Below are positions 33,444 to 41,622 of a DNA stretch of 64,000 bases, piece by piece. Position 1 is the first letter of the stretch; every line of letters begins with the position of its first letter. The DNA lies in contig DAET01000046.1 of the NCBI GenBank assembly GCA_002497765.1, positions 89,962 through 153,961 on the forward strand. The letters are read 5' to 3'. The notes beneath the pieces are model-generated. The model was not told the origin of the DNA. It searched no databases and saw only the letters and a program-made list of their open reading frames with translations. A program made the translations under genes and the position numbers. Origin of the DNA: Euryarchaeota archaeon UBA486. Its GTDB lineage: Archaea; Thermoplasmatota; Poseidoniia; Poseidoniales; Poseidoniaceae.

Positions 33444-33499
33444 TTCCTCCTCGGATGGACGATTTGGTTACGTTTGATGCCTCAATTGCAGTGTATTTC

Positions 33500-33633
33500 C
33501 AACACCGTGGTATGAATATGTAAGTTATTTTTCACAGTTCCACTGGAAATATATAACTAAATGTAACTTCGCAGACTTTTTAATAGACAAACACTTGGTC
33601 AAACCACTCCCGGGCATGTCAAGGTGACTTGTG
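33500..33633. other. A+T-rich intergenic island with two TATA-like elements and an ORB-like dyad
   Basis: The gene-free stretch is clearly richer in A+T than its surroundings. It has AAATATATAAC (33547-33557) and CTTTTTAATAG (33576-33586), both usable TATA elements for the gene at 33634, and the near-palindrome TTCCACTGGAA (33538-33548), which resembles the dyad core of Orc1/Cdc6 origin recognition boxes but lacks their G-rich tail. The gene for Orc1/Cdc6 is 6 kb away. Confidence 0.35.
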
Positions 33634-36138
33634 ATGAAACATCGCACCATCCGATCAACCGCCCAACGCCAGATTCTGGTTTGGTTGCGCCATGGCCCCT
33701 CAACGGTGTCGGACATCGCCAAGCAGTTCTCCATGCGTATGCCCCACGCTTCGCTTGCATGTCGCCAACTGAGGGAAGCCGGGTTGGTAACAAGGGACGA
33801 GCGCGGTGGGCTCCGAAATGCGCCGATCTATCTGAGCCAACTTGGTCATGATCGACTCGAAGAAGATGCGCTCGGAAAAATGCAGCAGTATGCGGTGGAA
33901 CTCAGTGCATCCCGCCACCCAATGGTGCTTCATGCCGATGAGGCCAACGTGCTGCTTGCTTACATGGAACCCCCTGAATCGTCCTTCGTTTTCGTGGGCG
34001 AACGAACAGGAGGCGGCTCGACTTCTTCCAGTGGAAATTCAGGGGGGGCGTGGGTGCTGGCGCCGCGTCATGCTGTCAAGTGGTACACGGTCACCGATGC
34101 AACCGCTTCTGCACCTCCTGCGCCGAGAGAAGCCAGCACACTCGCAGCGTTTGAATCGACGCAACAACGCATTGGATTGGTTCGCGGCGTCGTGCTTGAG
34201 CAGCGAGGCCATCGAGGGTTGGTCGAAGGGCAGTCGTTCACCATGGAGACGGGTCGCGGGTTGGATGTACCCTCCGTCCTATCATCGGGGCAGGTTGAAA
34301 TCGGCACCGTGCCGGGATTGAATGGAGGTTATGCACCATCCAACGGGCTCCTGGCTCATCTTCGATCCGCAGCCCATCGAAACTTGTTGATTGGAAACGT
34401 CGTTCATGGCGCCATTGCCCTCAGCGACGGCCCTGTCACCTCACCCGTGCCCCTGCCGTTTTCCGTGTTGCACCTTTGGCTTCAACTGAAACACCCTCGC
34501 ATGGCGACTGCACGGCGGAAAGAACACTACCGAGCGTTGGTCATGGAACTTGAGACGGGCATGGAACAAGATGTGTCGCCACTCATGCGTTCGCTTCTTC
34601 TTGAATTCGGAGAGCAACAATGGACACATGATTCGTTGCGCCCCGGTTGGTTCAACACCCACGGCGTAACTGAACGCGCCGTTCTGGCCGTGCTTCACCA
34701 CATCATGGAGGACGGCCGGATTCCATTTGTGGTGGATTGGGCGTTTGAACAACCGGATGCCCCGGTGTTGTCTCGCTGGCTCACTCACCCGGCTTGCAGA
34801 GCGGTGGTGACGCGCCATGGCGGTCTTCCTGAATCAAAGGGAAGCTCCTTGTTGGTTGACGGTCAAGACTTGGGGACGGTTGAGGTTCAGTTGAGCCGCT
34901 CCGTCAAGTTCGACCTCAACCTGCATCTCGACGATAGGGAACCGATGGCTCATCGCCAACGAATGGAGGCTGTGCCGCGCAATGCAGAAGAGTTGTTGGC
35001 GGCCTCAGTTGGCCACCCACAACGGGGGTTTTCATCGACTTTCCCTGACGGATTGGCCGGCCAGCGTCTCACGGAAGCGCTTCACTTGTTTCCGACGGGC
35101 GATGAGGTCAAGGCGAATGCACTGGAATCCACCGACGCACTGGCGTCATGGGTCGCCTCGCCCCCGGCCCATCGTCCAGCCCGTTGGATTCGCCTGCGAG
35201 ACCGTCTCCCAGGTGGTTGGGTTGAATTGATGCCCGTTCATGATGTGCCGATGGCTGATCTTCCGCTTGCCTTGGCCTCAGGCGGGCGTTCATGGCGGCG
35301 CAAGGCGCTCCAACGAATTCATGCAGAAGCGGCCCATGACATCACCACGGTACTGCGGTGGCGTCAGCACCTCCAGCACGACGAGGAACACCGTGTTGCT
35401 GTAGCCACCTGCATGTTGTGTTCGCTCAACCCCTCGCTTCCAGAGCATGCCGCCTTGTTCGACGATGCAAGCCGAGTGTGGTTCGAGGCCCCCATGAACG
35501 AACAAGAGGTGCTGGAATGCATCTTCGGCCCGTCCACGACTGGCCATGATGGAGCCTTGCTTCGACGGTGGATGGACCGTTCCATGCTCCAGCCAAAAGG
35601 TTCGATGTTGCGTGCTTGGGCCACCGGTTTGGGCATCGCCGAACGTCAGGAACCGTGGCTTCCTGAAACACAGCGAGCCCTGATGGGGGTGCTCCCACCG
35701 ACGTGGTGGTCTCCTTTTGCACAAACCTGGCTGACGGCCCAACTGGCCAGCCAAACAGGCCGCAGTTGGCTTGCCGAGTTTGAATGCAGTTGGCCCGCCT
35801 TGTTGGCGCGGGGCTTCGGTGAGCGGTCCCACTTCCCAGGCCATGCTGGCGAACACCCTGGCTTCACCCTCGACTCCACGTCGCTTCTCCCGGTTCAACT
35901 TCTGCCTGAGGGAGTGGGAAAGGCAGCGTTGACGGACATGTATGCGATGGTGTATGCGCTCGAGCAAGGTGCGCCAGTTCCGGTGCTTTCCACGCATCCG
36001 TCTGCGGGCTGGCTGGTCCGTCCGGTTGACCAATGGCCGGTGTTTGGAAGGGATGTCATGACCGTGGGCGACCCCGACATCGGCGAGGTGTTGTTCACGC
36101 GGAGCTTCCATGCACGCCACCTTCGCTCACGCCGATGA
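33634..36138 (+). CDS. Large unknown protein with N-terminal winged helix
   Basis: 834 residues. Residues 5-60 form a MarR-like winged HTH: Q-R-Q-I-L-V-W-L-R-H-G-P-S-T-V-S-D-I-A-K, then S-L-A-C-R-Q-L-R-E-A-G-L-V-T-R. The remaining 750 residues are soluble, rich in Trp, His and Leu, without signal peptide or membrane segments, and I recognise no catalytic motif. The ATG at 33634 follows a GTG at 33631. Possible roles are a large DNA-binding regulator or a defence-type protein; neither is supported by a recognised domain. Codon use looks like the neighbours. Confidence 0.75.
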   Translation: MKHRTIRSTAQRQILVWLRHGPSTVSDIAKQFSMRMPHASLACRQLREAGLVTRDERGGLRNAPIYLSQLGHDRLEEDALGKMQQYAVELSASRHPMVLHADEANVLLAYMEPPESSFVFVGERTGGGSTSSSGNSGGAWVLAPRHAVKWYTVTDATASAPPAPREASTLAAFESTQQRIGLVRGVVLEQRGHRGLVEGQSFTMETGRGLDVPSVLSSGQVEIGTVPGLNGGYAPSNGLLAHLRSAAHRNLLIGNVVHGAIALSDGPVTSPVPLPFSVLHLWLQLKHPRMATARRKEHYRALVMELETGMEQDVSPLMRSLLLEFGEQQWTHDSLRPGWFNTHGVTERAVLAVLHHIMEDGRIPFVVDWAFEQPDAPVLSRWLTHPACRAVVTRHGGLPESKGSSLLVDGQDLGTVEVQLSRSVKFDLNLHLDDREPMAHRQRMEAVPRNAEELLAASVGHPQRGFSSTFPDGLAGQRLTEALHLFPTGDEVKANALESTDALASWVASPPAHRPARWIRLRDRLPGGWVELMPVHDVPMADLPLALASGGRSWRRKALQRIHAEAAHDITTVLRWRQHLQHDEEHRVAVATCMLCSLNPSLPEHAALFDDASRVWFEAPMNEQEVLECIFGPSTTGHDGALLRRWMDRSMLQPKGSMLRAWATGLGIAERQEPWLPETQRALMGVLPPTWWSPFAQTWLTAQLASQTGRSWLAEFECSWPALLARGFGERSHFPGHAGEHPGFTLDSTSLLPVQLLPEGVGKAALTDMYAMVYALEQGAPVPVLSTHPSAGWLVRPVDQWPVFGRDVMTVGDPDIGEVLFTRSFHARHLRSRR

Positions 36139-36498
36139 ATTGATATGGAGTCGTCCGGAGGCGATGTTACCGTACCTGCAACATCAGGCTGAGCGACTGT
36201 GAAATGAGCAATGACGTCTGACACCACGTGTACGGCCGCAATCGAAGACTGGGACGACCCTTCGGGGAGTGAATTCCGGTGCAAATGCGGTAAACCATCG
36301 GTGGGTTATGGGTCCTTGTGCGACGCAAGAATGAACGCAAGACAACCACCTTACCGGACAGTACGCCCCGACACCGAGGGTCAGGCCTCGGAGGAAACAG
36401 TGAACAAGGCCGTTAGGTGTTGGGGCACAGTCCCATGATGCCCTTCTCAGCGGGAGACGGGGCGATGACCTCAAAGGCTCGTGGCCGAACCAACCCTC
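36139..36498 (+). ncRNA. Structured intergenic region, candidate non-coding RNA
   Basis: Long gene-free region of about 360 bases. GCCCCGACACC (36365-36375) pairs with GGTGTTGGGGC (36416-36426), 11 pairs with one G-U. Inside, CCGAGG (36374-36379) and CCTCGG (36386-36391) form a hairpin. Outside, ATGGG and TGTGC near 36308-36320 can pair with GCACA and CCCAT (36425-36436). A direct repeat ACGCAAGA occurs twice at about 36325-36345. An open frame (36211-36438, 75 codons) with C-x-C-G and a late Cys also exists, but it uses AGA codons that neighbours avoid. Resemblance to SRP RNA domain IV (GTCAGG) is incomplete, so the family is unknown. Confidence 0.45.
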
Positions 36499-37518
36499 AT
36501 GGGAGAGGCTCCCCGTTTCAACCGATGTTTGGTGGGCGGTACCTTTGACCGCCTTCATGCCGGCCATCGTTTGCTTCTCGATGCCGCAGCGCGAGCGGCA
36601 GCACACGTTGAAGTTCACATCACGAGCGACAAGATGGCCGACCAAAAGTCGGTGAACATGCAGTCGTTTGAGACGCGTCGAGACGAAGTGCTCAACTGGG
36701 CAGAACGTCATGCGCCACGCCGAGTTTCCGTCCATGAACTGACCGATATCCACGGGCCTGCCCCACATCATCCCGAAGCTGACTGCATCGTCGCCACGCC
36801 CGAAACAAAAGGCGAATGCGAGCGGATCAACGTGAAGCGTATGGAGCATGCCCTTCCTCCGCTCCATATCGTAGAGGTGGCGCATCTTCGGGAGGTTGAT
36901 GGCGCCATCATCAGTTCAACCCGCATTCGAAACGGGTTGGTGGACCCGGACGGTCACCCCTGGATGACAACAACGTGGAGGCAAGCTGTGCTTCGCATGC
37001 ACCCGAGGGCCGAACCCGAACTGAAATCCCCCATGGGCACGCTCTACAAAGGCCCTGAATCCACACCTGAGATCGCGATGTCGGCGGCGCTTGAGGACCT
37101 CGACACATCCGAGATCATTCTCATCGCTGTGGGTGACGTGACCGTCGCCACCTTGCTGGCGATGGACGTCGTTCCCGACATGGCGTTTGTTGACGGGCAA
37201 ACAAAGCGCCAAGCCTTGGATGAGGACGACCAGGTGGATTTGTCGAAGTTCCCGCATCGGCTTGATGCAACCAATCCAGCCGGCGTGTTGACCCCAAATT
37301 TACGGGAGGCCATCGAGCAAGCCTCCGCCCTGGAAGAGCCCGTGGTGGTTGTGGTGGATGGCGAGGAAGACCTGGCGCCGCTGTTCATCCACTTGCACGT
37401 TCCTCTTCACGCGGTGGTGTTGTACGGCCAGCCGCACACCGGGGTGGTGGTTCAGCCCAGCAGCCTCGCGACCAAGATGCGATGCCGTCGCCTTCTCGAG
37501 TTGTTTGAGGTGGAGTGA
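36499..37518 (+). CDS. Fusion of phosphopantetheine adenylyltransferase and GTP-dependent dephospho-CoA kinase
   Basis: 339 residues covering the last two steps of CoA synthesis in one chain. The N-terminal half is a CoaD-type nucleotidyltransferase: G-G-T-F-D-R-L-H-A-G-H near residue 12-22 and I-S-S-T-R-I-R near 135-141. The C-terminal half (about 185-335) is DUF359: G-D-V-T-V-A-T-L-L, V-D-G-Q-T-K-R, N-P-A-G-V-L-T, D-G-E-E-D-L-A-P-L and V-L-Y-G-Q-P-H-T-G-V-V-V, the family shown to be a GTP-dependent DPCK in Thermococcus. A GTG at 36481 would add six residues. A GT2 gene follows directly. Confidence 0.9.
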   Translation: MGEAPRFNRCLVGGTFDRLHAGHRLLLDAAARAAAHVEVHITSDKMADQKSVNMQSFETRRDEVLNWAERHAPRRVSVHELTDIHGPAPHHPEADCIVATPETKGECERINVKRMEHALPPLHIVEVAHLREVDGAIISSTRIRNGLVDPDGHPWMTTTWRQAVLRMHPRAEPELKSPMGTLYKGPESTPEIAMSAALEDLDTSEIILIAVGDVTVATLLAMDVVPDMAFVDGQTKRQALDEDDQVDLSKFPHRLDATNPAGVLTPNLREAIEQASALEEPVVVVVDGEEDLAPLFIHLHVPLHAVVLYGQPHTGVVVQPSSLATKMRCRRLLELFEVE

Positions 37519-38631
37519 TTGGCTGAACCCCTCGTGTCCATCACCGTTTGCGTACGCGACGGCGCTCATTGGATTGCGGGTTGCCTTGACGCGCTCATCG
37601 CTCAAACCTACCCTTCGTTCGAAATCCTGGTGGTCAATGACGGCTCGACGGACGATGCTGCGTCGGTGCTGGAACCTTACCATGATCCTGAGGGGGTGAA
37701 CGGTGTTCCACTCCGCGTTCATCATCAAGCACCGCTTGGATTGTCTGCCGGCCGCCAATGGGCAGTCGAGCACGCGAAAGGTGATTGGGTGGCCATCACC
37801 GACATTGATGTACGCCCTGAACCGGACTGGATCACCAATCTTGTGGCCCACATTCATCCTGTTGATGAGCGGGAGCAGGTGGTCGCCGTGACCGGTCGCA
37901 CCGTTTTTGAACAGGCCAACGACCTCGTCAGTCGTCTTCGTTCGGTTGAAATCGCCGCCAAATATCGCGCTCGGCCCCGAAGAACGAGTTTAGCGAACGG
38001 CCCCTGTTCCATGTTCCAAAAAGAAGCCCTCTTGGCGGTGGGTGGATTTGATCCGTCGTGGTACCACGCCGAAGACATGGAGGTGAGCCTTCGCCTCCTT
38101 CAGGCAGGAGGCACCATCGTCTACGCCCGGGATGCGCTGGTGAAGCACGTGCCCGAAACCGGTGCCGCTCATTTCCTGGCAAAACGTCGCCGAGACGCTC
38201 GTGCGCACGTTCGGATTGTTCGCCACCATCCAAAACGGCAACGCAGCGGACCAGGCTTTGATTTCCTGGGCAGTTCCACCATGGTGCTGTGCTTGCTTCC
38301 CCTCTGGCTTGCCATCCTTGGATCGGGCGCACCGTTCATCTTCGGATTGATGTCAGGAGAATTCGGGTTTGACCAAACCGCCGTTGACCATTGGGAAACC
38401 CGAGTGTTGCTCGCGGCCTTCCTCATGCTCCTCATTCACGAATTGCTCCTCTGGCGGGGACGGTTGGGTGTGGTGAATCGAGAAGTGATGCGGTCGGCGC
38501 CCACCAACAAAATCGTCGCCATGCTCGGTGTTCGCCGTCTCACGTTCCGCTGGAGCCTTGCACTGTGGCACGGCTTGTTGCTCGGATTGTTCGATGCCCT
38601 TCTCGGGCGAAACGGCCATCGTCGGTCGTGA
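37519..38631 (+). CDS. Glycosyltransferase family 2 with membrane helices
   Basis: 370 residues from a TTG immediately after the CoA fusion gene's stop. The GT-A core is clear: S-I-T-V-C-V-R-D-G-A, E-I-L-V-V-N-D-G-S-T-D-D and T-D-I-D-V-R-P-E (DxD), then E-D-M-E-V-S-L-R-L-L-Q-A-G (acceptor site). Hydrophobic segments at about residues 250-275, 295-312 and 330-350 anchor it in the membrane. It probably transfers a sugar to a lipid carrier or a surface glycan; donor and acceptor are unknown. Confidence 0.88.
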   Translation: MAEPLVSITVCVRDGAHWIAGCLDALIAQTYPSFEILVVNDGSTDDAASVLEPYHDPEGVNGVPLRVHHQAPLGLSAGRQWAVEHAKGDWVAITDIDVRPEPDWITNLVAHIHPVDEREQVVAVTGRTVFEQANDLVSRLRSVEIAAKYRARPRRTSLANGPCSMFQKEALLAVGGFDPSWYHAEDMEVSLRLLQAGGTIVYARDALVKHVPETGAAHFLAKRRRDARAHVRIVRHHPKRQRSGPGFDFLGSSTMVLCLLPLWLAILGSGAPFIFGLMSGEFGFDQTAVDHWETRVLLAAFLMLLIHELLLWRGRLGVVNREVMRSAPTNKIVAMLGVRRLTFRWSLALWHGLLLGLFDALLGRNGHRRS

Positions 38632-38633
38632 AC

Positions 38634-39182
38634 TCAATCGATGTTCTCGTCGCCAGGTGGGGCACGGCTGGCGTGGTTCAAGGCCACACCTGCCGCCATG
38701 AGGGCGATGGTGACCGAATACACGCCAACATCAATCCAACCCTTGTGGGCGATTCCGAAGTAAAGGTAGAACGCAAGACCGAGCAGGAGGCACCATGCAG
38801 CCATGGTTCGCTGGCCGCCGGCCACCGAGGTGTCGTTGAGGGCCGTCCAGGTATCGTTGATAACGAGGCCGCGGAACCAGTCTGCAACGGGTTGTTGCTG
38901 GTTGATGGTCTTGGAACCGAAGGCGATGAGCGCTGCGCATCCGGCCATGAAGATGGTGTCACCAAGGACTTCGAAATGGAAGCCATCTTTTGCTTCGCCA
39001 AAGGCTGCGTTGGTGGCTTCAAAGGTGAGCAGGCCACCCCAGGAGACGTGGTAGGTCGGGTGAATCATGCCGAACATGTTCAGAGCGGCCAGGACCAATC
39101 CCCATAGGCCGACGCAGACCATGACGGACGCATAAACGGGCACCTTTCCGCTGGTGGATTGGGCGGTTGCATCGTCGCTCAT
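38634..39182 (-). CDS. Small multi-pass membrane protein, unknown
   Basis: 182 residues with four or five hydrophobic segments (about 17-37, 70-90, 115-135, 145-165), a Trp-rich external loop and an acidic tail. I do not recognise a family. The ATG at 39182 has a TATA box CTTAAATG (complement of 39205-39212) 23-30 bp upstream, so the mRNA is likely leaderless; the longer frame to 39254 is less likely. It is convergent with the GT2 gene and follows cdc6 on the same strand. Confidence 0.7.
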   Translation of the reverse strand: MSDDATAQSTSGKVPVYASVMVCVGLWGLVLAALNMFGMIHPTYHVSWGGLLTFEATNAAFGEAKDGFHFEVLGDTIFMAGCAALIAFGSKTINQQQPVADWFRGLVINDTWTALNDTSVAGGQRTMAAWCLLLGLAFYLYFGIAHKGWIDVGVYSVTIALMAAGVALNHASRAPPGDENID

Positions 39183-39204
39183 GGGCCCTGCGACTTGCGA
39201 ACTG

Positions 39205-39212
39205 CATTTAAG
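39205..39212 (-). promoter_or_regulatory. TATA box for the 39182 gene
   Basis: The complement reads CTTAAATG, 23-30 bp before the ATG at 39182. Confidence 0.5.
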
Positions 39213-39250
39213 CACACCGAAACGGGTGAACTCCGAACGAAACCACGTCC

Positions 39251-40492
39251 TCACAACGAGGTTTGGTGGTGGTAGTTGGAATTGAACACCGTGCGCATCT
39301 CTTCTTCGGCGGTGCCCATGATTTCACGAACGTCCACGTTGGCGGGGATGCAGGAATTGATTTCCTTGGACCGGCCATAACGGCCCTTGCTCACGGTGCG
39401 CGCCGTGACCAAACCCAGCATGTCAAGGTTGGAAATCAATCCGGAAATTCGGCGTTGAGTGAGTGGGTTTTGCCTGATGTGCTTGCAGGCTTGGCGGTAG
39501 ATGTCGTACACTTGGCCGGTTTGGACGTTGCGCAATCCGTTCTGTTCGTTGAGGAGAATGGCGGCAAGAACCAGTTTTTGTTGGCTGGGGAGGGTGGCGA
39601 TCACGGGCGTCATTTGGTCGGATTCAATCTGACTCTGGGCAATGCGAACGTGGTTTTGGTTCACGATGGATTCGCCAGACTGTTCGGCCTTTTCAGCTGA
39701 AATCCTGAGTAAATCCAATGCGCACCGTGCGTCCCCATGTTCTTGCGCAGCCAGTGCCGCACACAACTCGATGACGCCGGGCCCAATGGCTTCGGCGTCC
39801 AACCCTTCTTGAGCGCGTTGGCGGAGAATGTCCTGGAGCTGTTCGGCGTCGTAGGGTCGGAACAGCACGTCCAACTGCCCGAGTCGAGATCGGACACGAG
39901 GGTCAAGGAAATCGGTGAATTTGAGGTCGTTGGAAATGCCAATGACGCACGAACGGGCGTGCTTGAGCGAGGCGTTCATGCTGGTCAGGTTGTACAGGAG
40001 GTCATCGCCGGCCTTGCGAACAAGGTGGTCAATTTCGTCGAGAACGATCACAAACACACCGCCACGTCGGTCCATTCTTCGCACAAGTTCGTTGAAGACA
40101 CGGTCGGTGGGCCAACCTGTGAAAGGAATCTCATCTTGTTCAAAATCCTCAAGCAGTGAATTTCCGATGTGGCTGAGCACCCGGTATTGCGTGTCAATTT
40201 GCCGACAATTGACCATGATGGACTCCACCTGGCGACCCATGGTCTGGCCTTTGGCTCGAAGGTGATGACAGACGTAATCCGTGACGGCCGTTTTCCCGGC
40301 TCCCGTCACCCCGTAGAGGGTCATGTTACTGGGGATGTGGCCCTTCAGGGCTTCCCACAGGTTGTAGGAAATTTTCTCAATCTCTTCCTGTCGATGAGGA
40401 AGTTGAGAGGGGCGGTAATTGTGGCGAAGATGTTCCTTGTTTTTGAAGAGGGTTTTCTGGGAAACAAACTTGTCAAAGATGTTGGTTTCCAT
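39251..40492 (-). CDS. cdc6: Orc1/Cdc6 replication initiator
   Basis: 413-residue AAA+ protein that binds origin recognition boxes and loads MCM. Walker A L-Y-G-V-T-G-A-G-K-T-A-V is near residues 60-71, Walker B V-I-V-L-D-E-I-D-H-L near 150-159, sensor region G-I-S-N-D-L near 185, and a C-terminal winged helix follows about residue 310. Length is normal. A canonical TATA box and a ribosome binding site lie upstream. The 210-bp intergenic region beside it is where an origin is often found, but I see no clear ORB set there. Confidence 0.95.
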   Translation of the reverse strand: METNIFDKFVSQKTLFKNKEHLRHNYRPSQLPHRQEEIEKISYNLWEALKGHIPSNMTLYGVTGAGKTAVTDYVCHHLRAKGQTMGRQVESIMVNCRQIDTQYRVLSHIGNSLLEDFEQDEIPFTGWPTDRVFNELVRRMDRRGGVFVIVLDEIDHLVRKAGDDLLYNLTSMNASLKHARSCVIGISNDLKFTDFLDPRVRSRLGQLDVLFRPYDAEQLQDILRQRAQEGLDAEAIGPGVIELCAALAAQEHGDARCALDLLRISAEKAEQSGESIVNQNHVRIAQSQIESDQMTPVIATLPSQQKLVLAAILLNEQNGLRNVQTGQVYDIYRQACKHIRQNPLTQRRISGLISNLDMLGLVTARTVSKGRYGRSKEINSCIPANVDVREIMGTAEEEMRTVFNSNYHHQTSL

Positions 40493-40498
40493 TGAATT

Positions 40499-40517
40499 TC
40501 ACCTCCCTATTTATACC
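40499..40517 (-). promoter_or_regulatory. cdc6: TATA box and ribosome binding site of cdc6
   Basis: The complement reads GGTATAAATAG (40507-40517), then GGAGGTGA (40499-40506), 7-14 bases before the ATG at 40492. The TATA lies 15-25 bp from the start, so the ribosome binding site would be at the very 5' end or bypassed in a leaderless mRNA. Confidence 0.6.
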
Positions 40518-40668
40518 AAGGACGAGGGAGTCAATTGCCGACTCACCGCCATGAGTTGGCTGAGTCCGAGTCCCCCTTATATGCCTGTCCACGGGGAGCG
40601 ATGGAAGGCCTTGATTTGGTGAAGAGTGGACTCCTCAATGGTGGATATAAAGTTAGGGCAAAATGAGT

Positions 40669-40684
40669 GAAAATGAACATTTTC
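40669..40684 (-). terminator. Inverted repeat downstream of the MBL gene
   Basis: GAAAATG (40669-40675), AA, CATTTTC (40678-40684) is a perfect 7-2-7 palindrome 19 bp after the MBL stop on its own strand. On the transcript strand a T-rich tract follows the hairpin, which fits a terminator; a binding site linked to the nearby cdc6/origin region is the alternative. Confidence 0.45.
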
Positions 40685-40702
40685 GGAGCCACGAATTTGA
40701 GG

Positions 40703-41491
40703 TCAGGAATTGACCACCCATCGTTCGCCGGACCACTCAATGCTCATCCGGTCGCTCAGGTGGATGACATGGTCGGCAAACTCGGGGAATTCCGATTCAA
40801 GGACGGTCGCAAACGATGAGGGTTCGTCGATGTAGGTGTGGGTGATGCCCAACGGCGTCTTGCAGCGCTCCGAGAGGGCGCGAACATCCATTGGTTTGTG
40901 ATGATGGGTCGAGGGAACCCAATCGGGAAAACCCATCTCCAGGATGGCGAAGTTCGAGCGTTCAATCGCGTCGTAGAGCGTGTCGCACGGCCCCGAGTCG
41001 CCGCTGTGGACGAACGATGCTCCGCTCGGGTGCTCGAAACGGTAGCCGTGAGGCTCAACGGCGTCGTCGTGATGCACCTCAAAGCGTTCCCACCGCCACC
41101 CGTCATCGAGCTCACCAACATCTTCCATGACCCATGTGACATGCTCGATCATGCTGTCAAGTGAACCGGGAAAGGCCAACTGGCACAACTGCGTGAGCCG
41201 TTCCTTCACGAACGGGGTTCCCACCACGGTCAGCGGTTCGACGCCGTCGCGGTCCGAGATGTACTTGCGCTCCAAGAGGAGAAACGGAAAGCCGAACACA
41301 TGGTCTCCGTGCACGTGCGTGATGAACACGGTTCGTAGGTCGGCGATGTTCATGCCGTGTCGTCGAAGCCCCGCCAGCGCCGTGGGAGGTGCGTCAATGA
41401 TGTGCTGCTGGTCGAACATGGCGAACGAGTGGTGCCGTCCGTGGGGAAGGAAGGCGTTTCCCGTGCCGAGCATGTCGATGCGGGGGGCCAT
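40703..41491 (-). CDS. Metallo-beta-lactamase fold hydrolase (RNase Z-like)
   Basis: 262 residues. The MBL signature T-H-V-H-G-D-H-V-F-G (about residues 57-66) provides the zinc histidines, with H-S-G-D-S-G-P-C-D (about 155-163) and a late T-H-T-Y histidine giving the other ligands. Overall order resembles tRNase Z/elaC-type phosphodiesterases, although the flexible arm for tRNA is not evident. The frame is open to 41659 but the domain starts at the ATG at 41491. Divergent from the flavin reductase. Confidence 0.85.
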   Translation of the reverse strand: MAPRIDMLGTGNAFLPHGRHHSFAMFDQQHIIDAPPTALAGLRRHGMNIADLRTVFITHVHGDHVFGFPFLLLERKYISDRDGVEPLTVVGTPFVKERLTQLCQLAFPGSLDSMIEHVTWVMEDVGELDDGWRWERFEVHHDDAVEPHGYRFEHPSGASFVHSGDSGPCDTLYDAIERSNFAILEMGFPDWVPSTHHHKPMDVRALSERCKTPLGITHTYIDEPSSFATVLESEFPEFADHVIHLSDRMSIEWSGERWVVNS

Positions 41492-41567
41492 GACGCTGGG
41501 AGTCCCTGCGCCTTCTTGTTCCCATCGGTTGGTGAGGTTTGGTGCAGGGATGCGAGGGCATACCAAG

Positions 41568-41579
41568 GATGATATAGCC
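41568..41579 (+). promoter_or_regulatory. TATA-like element before the flavin reductase operon
   Basis: GATGATATAGCC lies 44-55 bp before the ATG at 41623, giving a short leader with a GGTGA ribosome binding site. Confidence 0.4.
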
Positions 41580-41622
41580 ACCTTTGGTGCCAAAATCAAC
41601 CCCCGTGGTATGAGGTGACGCA

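Noticed and set aside
33538..33548. Definite origin recognition box
   Set aside because: Only one dyad without a G-rich tail; origins carry several copies in both directions.
36365..36426. SRP RNA domain IV
   Set aside because: GTCAGG and ACAG occur in order, but the conserved AGCAG loop and GGAA tetraloop do not fit and no Alu domain or long flanking helix is evident.
36139..36498. RNase P RNA
   Set aside because: No GAGGAAAGTCC-type CR-I or matching 3' GGCTTA element of P4 is visible on either strand.
36184..36885. 233-residue minus-strand open frame
   Set aside because: It crosses the structured intergenic region and the start of the well-supported CoA fusion gene; no motif is seen.
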